Shown here one piece after another: positions 34,703-44,133 of a stretch of DNA of 64,000 nucleotides (its first letter is position 1; every line of letters begins with the position of its first letter). The notes beneath the pieces are model-generated. The model was given only the letters and a program-made list of their open reading frames with translations. It made no database searches and had not been told where the DNA came from. Source of the stretch: Mammaliicoccus sp. Marseille-Q6498 (GTDB taxonomy: Bacteria > Bacillota > Bacilli > Staphylococcales > Staphylococcaceae). A program made the translations under genes and the position numbers. Location of the stretch: contig NZ_OX267714.1 in the NCBI RefSeq assembly GCF_946151045.1, positions 2,084,001 through 2,148,000 of the forward strand. Reading direction: 5' to 3'.

Positions 34703-36724
34703 ATGCTTTATGACTGTAATTTAAAAATTTATCGTTCATTAAATATTAAATCAGAGTTTAATATTGGGATTATGATTTTATACATAATTAAGGGGAAAAC
34801 AAAAATTTCAATAAACGGGATTAGAAAAGATTACGAAACTGATGATGTAGTTTTGATAAATGATTTTGAACGATACAGTATTTTATCTCAAGAAAGAGCA
34901 GTAATTGCGATTTTGTATTTATCTAGAGCTGAATTAGATCATATGTTCCATTTTGATAAGAAATATTTTATAAATACTAATGGTCTAGATTTTAGTTTAT
35001 TGAAAACGAGAATGTTAAAAATTATTTCTTTGTATATAAGTAGACACCATGAACAACCACGCGTAATTTATGATTTTATTCATGAACTCGTTACGATGCT
35101 ACGTACTCATACAATTAGTGATAGAAATATAACGGATAAAAGTCAAAGCAGAGATCATAAGGAGATTTTTAAAGCAACCAATTTTATGTATGAAAACTGC
35201 AAAAAGAAAATTTGTTTAGCAGATGTAGCAAGAAACTGTACACTTACTCAAAGAAAATTATCTAACAAAATGAAAGTAATAACGGGGATGAAGTATTTAG
35301 ATTTGCTGAAACGCATAAGGTTAACGCATTGTACTTATGATTTAATTTATACATTTAAAGGGCTAGCTCAAATTGCTATAGATAATGGCTATCCAAATGA
35401 AAGTACATTAATAGATACTTTTAGAAATAGTTACAAAATCACGCCGGGTAGATTCAGAAAACAAATGAGGTACGACGAATATCTTTCATTTCATAATAAT
35501 GGGACAAAATTATTAAAAGATTATAAGGATATTAAGGACGATGTTTATCAGTTAGCGAATAATAATATAGATAATGACATTCTTGATGTAGATTTGGAAG
35601 GCAAATCAGATTCCATTATTATTCCACCGGATTTGCTCATTTACATAACGAATATAGAAACACTAACGAATCATTTCCAACAATTAAAATTATTGTCTAT
35701 GAGAAGGGAGTCAGGACAATATGGTTTGTTATTCTCACATAAATTGATATGTGATTTATACAATAATGAATTTGAAAAAAATAAACTTATAGATCAGATG
35801 TTTTCTTTTTCTTTAGAGCATCAATTTGATATATCTTTTGAAATAAAGATTAAAGAAGAAACAAACATCAGTGAGTTTGTAATGAATTTTGAGAGGTTAT
35901 TAATTTATTTAACAGATTGTACGTATTTTTATGGACAAAGAAAGTTTAAGTTTTATATTGATGCATCATATCAAGAATTTGATATATTAACTAAAATTGT
36001 AAATCAATACTTGAAAGAGACTGAGTTGATATTAATTGTAGATCCTCAAAATGTTTATTTAACAAAAAGGATGTCGCATAAACTAATTGAAAATAAAACT
36101 CTATCGTATAAAGTAAAAAATGAAACAGACTTCAATACTGGTTTAACATCGATATTAAATATTAATCCTTCTTTAAATATCTTATACCAACCTAATATCC
36201 CTAACAAAATTGAATCGCTTCTTTCTATATTTAAATTAAGTATAGAATATAGCCAAAAGTTTATGATTATCATCGATGATAATTGGTTGGATAGTATGAT
36301 TCCTTCTCAAAGTAGTCATCTTATTATTAAAGAAAAGCAGCTAAATTTGGAAAGCCAATATCAGTTATTCGAATTAATTTTGACAATCAAACGATTACGA
36401 GGAGAAATAGTTTATAAAAATGAATGTTTTTTAGTAACGCATTACTTTTACGAGTATCAATTAATCGTTTTTCCTAGTAAAGAAGCTTTTAAAATAATGC
36501 ATCAAACAATAAATATGAATCATTTTAATTTTGGGGAATCGGAAATTAGACATAATGATATTAATATAAAAAGTAACGCTCTTAAAAAAATAGATGCTCA
36601 TGGGTTAGAGAGAACTCATTTTCAAGAACTGGGTATTATTACAGAATCCAAAAAATTAATATTACAATTTTATATTACGCCAAGAGTAATAAGGCACATA
36701 TATATAAAGAAGAAATTTAATTAA
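34703..36724 (+). CDS. rsp: Large AraC-family regulator, Rsp-like
   Basis: A 673-residue protein with a cupin-like N-terminus (about 1-110). Two AraC helix-turn-helix motifs lie at about 155-255 (ICLADVARNCTLTQRKLSNK and IAIDNGYPNESTLIDTFRNS). A long C-terminal region of about 400 residues follows. This extended layout is found in staphylococcal Rsp and Rbf, which control surface proteins, agr and biofilm. Its place beside ssaA and Sar-family genes favours Rsp (inference from remembered synteny). I start at the ATG at 34703 because GAGGTG lies six bases before it. A Sar-family gene follows by 13 bases, so they may be cotranscribed. Confidence 0.75.
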   Translation: MLYDCNLKIYRSLNIKSEFNIGIMILYIIKGKTKISINGIRKDYETDDVVLINDFERYSILSQERAVIAILYLSRAELDHMFHFDKKYFINTNGLDFSLLKTRMLKIISLYISRHHEQPRVIYDFIHELVTMLRTHTISDRNITDKSQSRDHKEIFKATNFMYENCKKKICLADVARNCTLTQRKLSNKMKVITGMKYLDLLKRIRLTHCTYDLIYTFKGLAQIAIDNGYPNESTLIDTFRNSYKITPGRFRKQMRYDEYLSFHNNGTKLLKDYKDIKDDVYQLANNNIDNDILDVDLEGKSDSIIIPPDLLIYITNIETLTNHFQQLKLLSMRRESGQYGLLFSHKLICDLYNNEFEKNKLIDQMFSFSLEHQFDISFEIKIKEETNISEFVMNFERLLIYLTDCTYFYGQRKFKFYIDASYQEFDILTKIVNQYLKETELILIVDPQNVYLTKRMSHKLIENKTLSYKVKNETDFNTGLTSILNINPSLNILYQPNIPNKIESLLSIFKLSIEYSQKFMIIIDDNWLDSMIPSQSSHLIIKEKQLNLESQYQLFELILTIKRLRGEIVYKNECFLVTHYFYEYQLIVFPSKEAFKIMHQTINMNHFNFGESEIRHNDINIKSNALKKIDAHGLERTHFQELGIITESKKLILQFYITPRVIRHIYIKKKFN

Positions 36725-36737
36725 GGTGGGGAAAAGC

Positions 36738-37484
36738 ATGGATAAACTAATAAAAGAAATACTAAATTTAAACTATATTAACGAAGAAATTAGAAAATGC
36801 TTAAGAAATAAATATACTTTAAACATTCATCAATTGAAAATTTTAAAGTATATCAATGACCACATGGATCGAACTAATTTTACTGTATCTGAGTTTAATG
36901 ACATACTTGAATATAACTATAGTATATTAACGAATGTTGTGACGTATTTGCAAGATTTCAATTACATTAAAAAAGAGAGGTCAGAAATGGATGAAAGAAA
37001 AGTCCTTTTAATAGTAGAAACTCGTCACAAAATGAAAATTAGTGAATTAATATGTGATATTACAAATGATCTTGAAAGTAATATGAATGATTTAAAAGCA
37101 CCCTTCACTTATGAAGATTACTTAGATGGATTTTTTAAATTAAACGGTCTCTGTATGAATATTAAAGATTTTGTTAGCCAAAAACATAAATTGAATATGA
37201 ATCAATTTATATTATTAATGCTATTCCACCAATTTCCAAATGAAGTTTATACTATTAATGATATAAATACAAAATTAAATTGGGGTATGGTTAGAATAAA
37301 TAAGACTATTAAAGCACTAGTTAATCTGAATTATATTGTAAAATTGAGAAATAAATACGATGAAAGGATAGTGAATATCACTATAAATAAAGATGGTGAA
37401 AATAAAGTAAACAAAATTATTAAAGACTTGTTTCTTATGCGTACTGTAATTTATGGTGATAAAAACCTTGCTATGGTAGAATAA
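36738..37484 (+). CDS. Two-domain SarA-family regulator (SarY/SarS-like)
   Basis: A 248-residue protein made of two tandem winged-helix domains (about 1-120 and 125-248). Each ends with the Sar-family DER motif (SEMDERKVLLIV and NKYDERIVNITI). The second half begins KHKLNMNQFILLMLF, the usual LNxxE/Q-type helix. Two-domain Sar proteins (SarS, SarU, SarY) act as DNA-binding monomers that regulate virulence and wall genes. SarY is the likeliest counterpart given rsp on one side. The ATG at 36738 has GGTGGGG before it; an earlier GTG has no site. Confidence 0.78.
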   Translation: MDKLIKEILNLNYINEEIRKCLRNKYTLNIHQLKILKYINDHMDRTNFTVSEFNDILEYNYSILTNVVTYLQDFNYIKKERSEMDERKVLLIVETRHKMKISELICDITNDLESNMNDLKAPFTYEDYLDGFFKLNGLCMNIKDFVSQKHKLNMNQFILLMLFHQFPNEVYTINDINTKLNWGMVRINKTIKALVNLNYIVKLRNKYDERIVNITINKDGENKVNKIIKDLFLMRTVIYGDKNLAMVE

Positions 37485-37518
37485 GCTTAATAAATAAGTA
37501 TATTCTAGGAGGCAAATT

Positions 37519-38067
37519 ATGGCCCAATATCACTTTAAAGAAAACTTTTTTGGTTCATCAACTAAGCCGATAGAAATTTTTAATGAACGTGAACAACCCG
37601 TTTTCAATTTAAGTTTATATTTCACATCAGGTAGACAAGAGGCATTTGCATTGTTAGGCCGAAAAAAACATAATTTTAAAATTGAATTTGATGGAGGTTC
37701 ATATTCTGTTTTACAGGAACGTTCAATAGAAGGAAAAATAAAAACACCATTTAAAACGGTGTGGGAAGTTTTTAAAGATGATAATAAAATAGGTACTTTT
37801 GAAACGAAATTTAGCTGGAAACCTAAAATTGTTTTTAAAGGAATTAAAAATGATGAGTTAATATTTGAATCAGGATTTATTTCAAGATCGGTACGCGTTA
37901 CGGATTTACAAAATCAATCTATAATGGAAACAAAGTCTGAAAGGTTCAAAATTGCTTCTAATCATCAAATTGATATTCTAACGGATCAATACCATCCAGC
38001 TATGTTAATTATGCTATTTCAAGTATTCTTTGAATATCAGGAATATCAAAGAAGTAAATCAAATTAA
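37519..38067 (+). CDS. Tubby/LURP-one-like C-terminal domain protein (putative)
   Basis: A 182-residue protein, all beta by eye, with repeated short strands such as YHFKENFFGSS, FKIEFDGGSYSVLQ and TVWEVFKDDNKIGTFETKFS. This looks like the tubby C-like/LURP-one fold (scramblase-related) seen in small staphylococcal proteins. There is no signal peptide or membrane span. AGGAGG precedes the ATG. It follows the Sar-family gene by 34 bases and precedes a 123-residue hypothetical gene by 29, so the three may be an operon. Function is unknown; the fold call is tentative. Confidence 0.55.
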   Translation: MAQYHFKENFFGSSTKPIEIFNEREQPVFNLSLYFTSGRQEAFALLGRKKHNFKIEFDGGSYSVLQERSIEGKIKTPFKTVWEVFKDDNKIGTFETKFSWKPKIVFKGIKNDELIFESGFISRSVRVTDLQNQSIMETKSERFKIASNHQIDILTDQYHPAMLIMLFQVFFEYQEYQRSKSN

Positions 38068-38096
38068 TCATTCGCACGTAAAGGAAGTCGTTAAAC

Positions 38097-38468
38097 ATGT
38101 TGAAATTTTTTAAGAAAAATCGTCAAAAAGCATCAGAAACAATAGAAGACAAAACAATTGTTGAAATAAACGGGATGACGATTGTTGATGCCTATTACGT
38201 GCAAAATGATCAAGTTGAGAAATATATAAAGGATAGAGAAAGATATAGCGATGCATTGATTTATGTTTTGAAACAACATTATGAATCAGTGGAAAGATTA
38301 TTTGAAGGAACTGACGATGGTGAAGCTATTGTAGCTTTTCAAAATGAAGCACCAGTAAAGTGCATATATTTAAATCCTGAAACAATTGATCGATTAAGAG
38401 AATTAGAAACGACTTTAACTTTGAAACAGTCTATTATTGAAATTTGTGAACTTAATAATGAAAGTTAG
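38097..38468 (+). CDS. Hypothetical protein (123 aa)
   Basis: I do not recognise this protein. It has a basic start (MLKFFKKNRQK) and no membrane span. An acidic middle (FEGTDDGEAIVAF) and a helical C-terminus (DRLRELETTLTLKQSIIEIC) follow. AAGGAAG before the ATG and the close spacing to the previous gene support expression. It ends shortly before a strong terminator, so it closes the rsp-sar group. Confidence 0.6.
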   Translation: MLKFFKKNRQKASETIEDKTIVEINGMTIVDAYYVQNDQVEKYIKDRERYSDALIYVLKQHYESVERLFEGTDDGEAIVAFQNEAPVKCIYLNPETIDRLRELETTLTLKQSIIEICELNNES

Positions 38469-38477
38469 CCTTATTAT

Positions 38478-38518
38478 AGAAGGAACTAGGACAAAAATGT
38501 CTTAGTTCCTATTTTTTT
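38478..38518 (+). terminator. Intrinsic terminator
   Basis: AGGAACTAGGACA and TGTCTTAGTTCCT stem plus T run. The core resembles the stems at 3848, 45778 and 62862, a common staphylococcal terminator style. Confidence 0.92.
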
Positions 38519-38528
38519 GTCATTAATG

Positions 38529-38556
38529 TTGACATTTTTCAAATTAGTATTATAAT
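38529..38556 (+). promoter_or_regulatory. Sigma-A promoter of LLM oxidoreductase operon
   Basis: TTGACA at 38529-38534, a 16-base spacer, and TATAAT at 38551-38556. Both hexamers match the consensus perfectly. It lies 36 bases before the ATG. Confidence 0.8.
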
Positions 38557-38591
38557 TATATCTAGTATAAATAGTATATCGAGGTGAAAAC

Positions 38592-39644
38592 ATGAAATTT
38601 GAATTAGGCTTAACTTCATTTGCTGAAATAACACCTGTAGATGGTATCAATCAACCTTTTACTGCGCATGAAAGAATAAATCAAATCGTAGAAGAAATAA
38701 AGTTGGCGGATAAAGTAGGTTTAGATATATATGGTCTAGGCGAACATCATAGAGAAGATTACGCTGTATCTGATCCAGTATCAGTATTATCTGCAGCAGC
38801 GCCTCAAACGAAACATATAAGATTATCTTCTGCTGTTACGGTTTTGTCTTCTGATGATCCGGTAAGAGTATATCAAAGATTTGCAACTTTAGATGCATTA
38901 AGTAATGGTAGAGCTGAGATCATGGCAGGAAGAGGCTCATTTATAGAATCGTTTCCATTGTTTGGATATGATTTAGACGATTATGATTTATTGTATAAAG
39001 AAAAATTGGATTTGTTACTAAAAATCAATGAAGATGAAACGGTTAACTGGAGTGGTAAAACGAGAGCTGCGATTGAAAATTTAAAAGTATTTCCGAGAGC
39101 AGTGCAAGAAAAATTACCAATTTGGTTAGCAACTGGAGGTAATCCAGAATCCTCTATGAGAGCAGGCGAATTGGGATTACCCATAACTTATGCTATCATT
39201 GGGGGTGCGCCAAGTCGGTTTAAACGTAACATTGCGATGTATAAAGCTGTGGCCGAATCAAATGGATTTGACGCTTCAGAATTATCAATCGCGACACATT
39301 CGTGGGGTTATATAGCAGAAACTGATGAAATTGCTAAACAAGAATATTATCCTTCTAGTTCTTATTCTATTAACCAACTAGGATTAGAACGAGGATGGCC
39401 AATGTATTCATTTGAAAAATTTGAACAAGAAATTGTTCACGGCGCACTGTTTGTAGGTAGTCCTGAAACAGTTGCTGCTAAAATTATTAAACTTTATGAA
39501 GATCTTGGCATTAACAGATTTATGCTACATTTACCAGTTGGATCTATGCCCCATGAAAAAGTAATGAAAGCTATTAAACTGCTAGGTGAGAAAGTAAAAC
39601 CAATAATTGATGATTATATGGAAAACAAGGAGGAAATTAAGTAA
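38592..39644 (+). CDS. LLM-class flavin-dependent oxidoreductase
   Basis: A 350-residue luciferase-like protein. Segments LDIYGLGEHHREDYAVSDP, ATLDALSNGRAEIMAGRGS and IWLATGGNPESSMRAGELG are typical of the bacterial luciferase-like (TIM barrel, FMN) family. Such proteins oxidise small molecules using reduced FMN. The substrate is unknown. GAGGTG lies six bases before the ATG. Its stop overlaps the next gene by one base, so the small membrane protein is coexpressed. Confidence 0.87.
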   Translation: MKFELGLTSFAEITPVDGINQPFTAHERINQIVEEIKLADKVGLDIYGLGEHHREDYAVSDPVSVLSAAAPQTKHIRLSSAVTVLSSDDPVRVYQRFATLDALSNGRAEIMAGRGSFIESFPLFGYDLDDYDLLYKEKLDLLLKINEDETVNWSGKTRAAIENLKVFPRAVQEKLPIWLATGGNPESSMRAGELGLPITYAIIGGAPSRFKRNIAMYKAVAESNGFDASELSIATHSWGYIAETDEIAKQEYYPSSSYSINQLGLERGWPMYSFEKFEQEIVHGALFVGSPETVAAKIIKLYEDLGINRFMLHLPVGSMPHEKVMKAIKLLGEKVKPIIDDYMENKEEIK

Positions 39645-39997
39645 TGTTAAGATATTTATTAAATGTATATGTAGGTAAACAAATGTTTGAAGCAAGTAAA
39701 CCAAAAGTTAAAGATGACGATGGTATGGCACAACAATTTGAAGAAGGATTTGGACTTTCAAGAAATTCTATGAAATTAGCAGGCGGACTTGAAGTAATTG
39801 GTTCAGTATTCTTATTCTTAAGTGCGTTCAGCAAATCATTATCAAGATTAGGATCAGTAGTAACTGGTTCTGTATTAGCAGTAGCTGCATATAAACATTA
39901 TGAAGCTGGTCACGGATACAAAGGTGCTAAACATGCATTAACATTATTAGGTTTATCAGCATTAAGCTTTGTTGATACATTATGTAAGAAAAAATAA
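39644..39997 (+). CDS. Small membrane protein, possibly DoxX-like
   Basis: A 117-residue protein with two to three hydrophobic stretches (about 45-62, 68-85 and 97-110). The segment KLAGGLEVIGSVFLFLSAFSK recalls the first GG-E helix of DoxX-type proteins, but the protein is short, so the assignment is tentative. It starts on the last base of the LLM gene stop and is followed by a strong terminator. Confidence 0.6.
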   Translation: MLRYLLNVYVGKQMFEASKPKVKDDDGMAQQFEEGFGLSRNSMKLAGGLEVIGSVFLFLSAFSKSLSRLGSVVTGSVLAVAAYKHYEAGHGYKGAKHALTLLGLSALSFVDTLCKKK

Positions 39998-40008
39998 AAT
40001 TATAAAAT

Positions 40009-40052
40009 AAAAATGTGAGTACATTGTTAAAAATAATGTACTCACATTTTTT
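40009..40052 (+). terminator. Intrinsic terminator
   Basis: AAAATGTGAGTACATT and AATGTACTCACATTTT stem with a 9-base loop and T run. Confidence 0.95.
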
Positions 40053-40299
40053 ATATTTTGAAAGTAAATATTTTATAAAAATCCAAAAATAACAACATTA
40101 AACAATCGTATGAATTTTGGATTGTATATATTATAAACATTGGTATTACAGCGTTTCAGGAGATGGTTTTGAAATTAAAAAATTGGTTTTTGGAAATTCA
40201 TTGAATGTTTTTAAAACTTATTATAAAATAATAAATATTAAAAATTCATTGTGTTGAAACGGAAAGTTATGCTATAGAAAAGACAGAATGCACAAGGGA

Positions 40300-40315
40300 C
40301 CAATTCAACAATTGG
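40300..40315. promoter_or_regulatory. Palindrome in sarR-like leader
   Basis: CCAATT-CAAC-AATTGG is a perfect inverted repeat 28 bases before the start codon. It may be an operator or an mRNA hairpin. The rest of 40053-40342 holds no gene that I can support. Confidence 0.4.
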
Positions 40316-40342
40316 CTATTTTAATTTGAGGAGTTGTTGATA

Positions 40343-40693
40343 ATGGAAGCAGTTGCAATCAGAAATATTGTAGAATTAGTTAGCGTTAGCAGAAAGTCAA
40401 AAGAACATTTATGTAAAATTAAAAGTGAGTTTAAATTTTCTTTTGAAGAATTGTATATATTAGTTTATATATATAAAGGCGAGAAAAGTTGCTATAATGT
40501 TAAGGACATTATTAAAGATTCAAGGTTCAAACCATATTATATTTCTAAAGCTGTTCAAAGCTTGAAAGATAAAGGGCTTATCTCAAAGAAAAGAAATGAT
40601 ATGGACGAACGTACTGTAGCTATAGAAGTTTCTAAATTACAACATAGAAAAATTAAAACATTACTAATGGATATAGAAACTGAGATATTATAA
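40343..40693 (+). CDS. sarR: SarA-family regulator, SarR-like
   Basis: A 116-residue single-domain Sar protein. FKFSFEELYILVYIY is the SarA/SarR helix. SRFKPYYISKAVQSLKDKG with SKKRNDMDERTV matches SarR more closely than SarA (SarR has FKPYYLTKALQKLKDLKLL). SarR represses sarA and agr promoters in S. aureus by binding as a dimer. The ATG at 40343 has GAGGAG nine bases upstream; the longer frame from a TTG lacks this. It is monocistronic or leads into the C39-like gene 70 bases later. Confidence 0.82.
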   Translation: MEAVAIRNIVELVSVSRKSKEHLCKIKSEFKFSFEELYILVYIYKGEKSCYNVKDIIKDSRFKPYYISKAVQSLKDKGLISKKRNDMDERTVAIEVSKLQHRKIKTLLMDIETEIL

Positions 40694-40763
40694 ATTTACT
40701 AAGTATACCTTTAAGGTACACTTTCATATTTTAAAATAGAAAATGACAAAGGGGTAATTTACG

Positions 40764-41372
40764 ATGAAAGTGTTACTACCTGTAAAACCAAAAAGCCAAT
40801 TATTCCCCGTACCAATGGTTATGGGATGTGAAGGAACAGCCAGTTCAATGTTACTTAATTATTATAATAAAAAAGTAAATGCAACTACGATAATGAAAAA
40901 TTGGCCAACACATTCTAATAATCCTCATAAAGGATATGTAGGTAATCATTTTTTAATCAAATTTGGTTATCATCAAACAATATTCCCAAACGTACTCGCA
41001 AAATTTCTTCAAAAATATGATGAAGATATTGTCGACGGTACAGGTACAACACTTGATGAATTAGAACATATTATAGATAAAGGGAATCCCGTACTTATAT
41101 ATCATACAACTTTAGGACAAAAGCCTATTTGGAAAACTTTTAAAATAGAGAAAAAAAGAAAAAAATTCGTTACAAATATACATGTCACATTATTAGTAGG
41201 CTATGATGAAAATTACTATTTTTATATAGATCCACTATGGAAGCAGTTTAAAAATAAATTGTTTTTCCCTGCTTTATGGCCATCTAAATTTCAAATAATT
41301 AAAATTAAAAAGAATAAAATGAAAGAAAGTTTTAATAAGCCTGGGAAAATGTGCGTTTATAAAAAAAATTGA
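40764..41372 (+). CDS. C39-like (papain-fold) cysteine peptidase family protein
   Basis: A 202-residue protein of the peptidase C39-like/DUF type. The possible catalytic triad is visible: Cys22 in MGCEGTASSML, His140 in TNIHVTLLVGY and Asp156 in FYIDPLW. No signal peptide or membrane span is present, so it is probably cytosolic or leaves by an unknown route. It is highly basic (many Lys). Its neighbours are a SarR-like regulator and, downstream, a membrane protein with an ABC-2 transporter. Substrate and role are unknown. AAAGGGG precedes the ATG. Confidence 0.72.
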   Translation: MKVLLPVKPKSQLFPVPMVMGCEGTASSMLLNYYNKKVNATTIMKNWPTHSNNPHKGYVGNHFLIKFGYHQTIFPNVLAKFLQKYDEDIVDGTGTTLDELEHIIDKGNPVLIYHTTLGQKPIWKTFKIEKKRKKFVTNIHVTLLVGYDENYYFYIDPLWKQFKNKLFFPALWPSKFQIIKIKKNKMKESFNKPGKMCVYKKN

Positions 41373-41389
41373 TTTTTTCATAAATGTTG

Positions 41390-41406
41390 TGTCATATTTC
41401 TGTAAC
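41390..41406 (+). promoter_or_regulatory. Possible WalR-type direct repeat (one mismatch)
   Basis: TGTCAT-ATTTC-TGTAAC, 43 bases before the DUF6583-like gene. It has the same single C mismatch as the site at 31904. Weak evidence. Confidence 0.25.
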
Positions 41407-41448
41407 ATTTGTTATGATAAAAATAACAAAAAATAGAAGAGGTGTAAT

Positions 41449-42948
41449 ATGTCTACTAAAGTAAAAGTGTTAATTATAGGAATTGTCGTAGCTTTCCTAG
41501 CTGTAGTAGGAATAGGTGGAGCAGCAACATACTATTTTCTAACGAATACCCCGAAAAATACATATTTGAAAAGTGAACAGGAATCAGCTAAATCTTGGAA
41601 AGAATATTTCAACAACAGATTTGAAAATGAAACAAAATTCCAAGATAAAATGAAAGATGAATCTTATGTATCAACTATGAAACTTGGTGCTGACGTACCG
41701 GACTCATTATTATCAGCATTGAGCGTGCCTAAATCAGTTGTAGATTCAAGTAATCTTGTCTTCAATATTGGTCATGATCCTAAAGAGAAAAATTCAAAAT
41801 TAGGAATTGAACCAACAATTGCTGATAAGAAAATTGGTAATTTCCAATGGAGTGCAGATAAAAACAATCAATACTTAGAAACACCATTATTCGATAAAAT
41901 CTATAAAGTGAAGAATAATGAAATTAAAAAAGGTATTGAAAAAGCATCAGGTCAATCTCTTGATTCAGGAGATGGACAAGAAGTAACAAATGATTCAATG
42001 AACTTAAATACGATTTTATCTAGTTCTCAAGTTTCTCAAGATGATATAGATAAAATTTCTAAGAGATACAGTGACTTAATTGTTGATAATTTAGATGATG
42101 ATAACTTTAAAAAAGATAAAGAAAAAGTTAAAATTTTCGGAGATGAAAAAGACCTTAAAAAAGTTACAATGAACTTAAGTTCAAAAGATACTAAGAAAAT
42201 TGTAGTAGCAGTTCTTGAACAAGCTAAAAAAGATGAAGATGTAAAAAATATCGCTGAAAAACAAGGAAATGTTAAGTCATACGATAAATCAATTAAAGAC
42301 TTATTGAAAAAAGCGAAAGACAAAAAAGCTTCTGAATATCCAAAAATCAATTCAATTATTTATGTTGATGGAAAACAAATTTTAAAACGTGATTTAACGA
42401 TTACGAACAAAGATAATAAAAAATTAAAATTAGTCGGTACAAATGTTATCGATAAAGGTGTTCAAGTTGATTATAAAGTAACAATGCCTGGTGAAGATGG
42501 TAGTGTAACATTAAAAGGTAAATCAACTGATGGCGATAATATGAGTGATAAATACAATTTAGACATTAAACAAAATGAATATCAAAAGACAAGTATCAAA
42601 TTTGATAATAAATCTAAAGTTGATGGCGATAAGCGAAATGATAAAGGTAAATTTACTTTCAGTGAAGCTTATGGTGATCCAATGGTAGTTAATTATAATC
42701 ATGATTTAACAACTGATACTAAAAACAATCAACAAAAACAAAAACTAGGTATAGACTTTGATGTTAGCGGTGAAAAAGTTAAACTGAACTTAGATGGAAA
42801 AACTGAACTTAAGAAAGACGTTAAGTTCAAAAAAGATGGTGCAGTAGACTTTAATAGCCTATCACAATCTGAAGTAGATGATATATCTAAAGAAATAGAA
42901 GATAAATTAGGGAAAATTGGCGAAGATTTAGCGAAAGAACTTCGTTAA
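41449..42948 (+). CDS. Membrane-anchored extracellular protein (DUF6583-like)
   Basis: A 499-residue protein. One N-terminal span at about residues 6-31 (VLIIGIVVAFLAVVGIGGAA) is followed by a large, Lys/Asp-rich extracellular part without Cys. The layout and the sequence KNTYLKSEQESAKSWKEYFNNR match a staphylococcal family I know as DUF6583; I am not certain of the number. It is the first gene of a probable operon with two ABC-2 permeases and an ATPase (gaps of 18 bases, an overlap, and 11 bases), so it may act with that transporter. AGAGGTG precedes the ATG. Confidence 0.7.
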   Translation: MSTKVKVLIIGIVVAFLAVVGIGGAATYYFLTNTPKNTYLKSEQESAKSWKEYFNNRFENETKFQDKMKDESYVSTMKLGADVPDSLLSALSVPKSVVDSSNLVFNIGHDPKEKNSKLGIEPTIADKKIGNFQWSADKNNQYLETPLFDKIYKVKNNEIKKGIEKASGQSLDSGDGQEVTNDSMNLNTILSSSQVSQDDIDKISKRYSDLIVDNLDDDNFKKDKEKVKIFGDEKDLKKVTMNLSSKDTKKIVVAVLEQAKKDEDVKNIAEKQGNVKSYDKSIKDLLKKAKDKKASEYPKINSIIYVDGKQILKRDLTITNKDNKKLKLVGTNVIDKGVQVDYKVTMPGEDGSVTLKGKSTDGDNMSDKYNLDIKQNEYQKTSIKFDNKSKVDGDKRNDKGKFTFSEAYGDPMVVNYNHDLTTDTKNNQQKQKLGIDFDVSGEKVKLNLDGKTELKKDVKFKKDGAVDFNSLSQSEVDDISKEIEDKLGKIGEDLAKELR

Positions 42949-42966
42949 AATAGAGAGGGTGGTTAT

Positions 42967-44133
42967 ATGTCGACAATAAAATTGTTCAACATATACCACT
43001 CTTTTTTAATTAAAAAGTGGTATTTATTGGTATATATTTTATTATTATTCATAGCACTTTTAGGGATACTAATAGGTGTGGAACATTATAATAATAAAGA
43101 TGACAATTTTACGATAGGTATTGTAGATAAAGATCAATCAAAAGAAACTAAACTTATTTTAAACGCCATTGGTGATGGTGAATCATTAGGTGAAAATTTA
43201 AAATTTAAAAACTATAAAGAACATGAAGCGAAACAAATGTTAGAAAAGCAGAAAATAGATGGGTATTTTATATTTAAAAAAGGCATGACGAAAGCTTTCT
43301 ATAAAAATGGAGAATTGCCTATTTCAGTAAATACTTATGATACACAATCTGTAGAAAGTATCGTTATCTTACAATTAACGGACTCGGTTTATAGTAGACT
43401 GATGCTTTCAATGGGTGGCGCATTGTCATATTCCACGCTATATCCCGCAGCATCTGAAAATGAATTACTTACAATGATGACGGATATGTTATTTACAGGA
43501 TTAAATAGAAGTGGTTCATTTGATGAAGAACCTATAAAAATATTTGATACGACAAGTTATTATGTAGTTGCGTTTTACTTTATATCTATCTTTCTATTTT
43601 TCTTTTCAATTTTTAGCATTTTGAAAATGAATCAAAAAGATGCACTGAAAGAAAGATTAAATATGTTTCATTTCTCATATGAAAAACTAACAATAGTTAG
43701 AGGGATTTTTAGTTTAATCTATACGGTGCTTTGGAGTATATTCGGTCTATGGATGATACTGGCATTTCTTAAACCTGATTTTGAAATGTATAATTTACCG
43801 ACATTAATCATTTATTTATCTTATTATGTATTTACATTGACTTGTTTGTTTATATTAATAGATATTTCAGCAAGGCATTTATTTAACTATTTGTGGAAAA
43901 TTTTATTAACTATCGTTATTCTACTTTTCTCAGGTGCAACAATCCCAATTGTATATTTAAAAGGTGTATTTGGTGGTTTAATTGAAGGATTGCCTTTCAC
44001 AATTGTATTAAATCAATTACTTGAATTGTTATTGAATAATTACATATTAGATACACATCCGATGTTTTATTGGAATCTTGTAATAATGATTATTTTATTG
44101 GTTGTATCTTTAGTTTGGAGGTATCGCCGATGA
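42967..44133 (+). CDS. ABC-2 type permease (first)
   Basis: A 388-residue membrane protein with the ABC-2 layout. One span is near the N-terminus (about 17-35), followed by a large extracellular domain (about 40-195), then five spans to the C-terminus. It has FTIGIVDKDQSKETKLI and late PIVYLKGVFGGLIEGLPF, typical of ABC-2/YhgE-like exporters. It overlaps the second permease by four bases (ATGA). It likely exports an unknown substrate with the ATPase at 45062. AGAGGGTGG precedes the ATG. Confidence 0.82.
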   Translation: MSTIKLFNIYHSFLIKKWYLLVYILLLFIALLGILIGVEHYNNKDDNFTIGIVDKDQSKETKLILNAIGDGESLGENLKFKNYKEHEAKQMLEKQKIDGYFIFKKGMTKAFYKNGELPISVNTYDTQSVESIVILQLTDSVYSRLMLSMGGALSYSTLYPAASENELLTMMTDMLFTGLNRSGSFDEEPIKIFDTTSYYVVAFYFISIFLFFFSIFSILKMNQKDALKERLNMFHFSYEKLTIVRGIFSLIYTVLWSIFGLWMILAFLKPDFEMYNLPTLIIYLSYYVFTLTCLFILIDISARHLFNYLWKILLTIVILLFSGATIPIVYLKGVFGGLIEGLPFTIVLNQLLELLLNNYILDTHPMFYWNLVIMIILLVVSLVWRYRR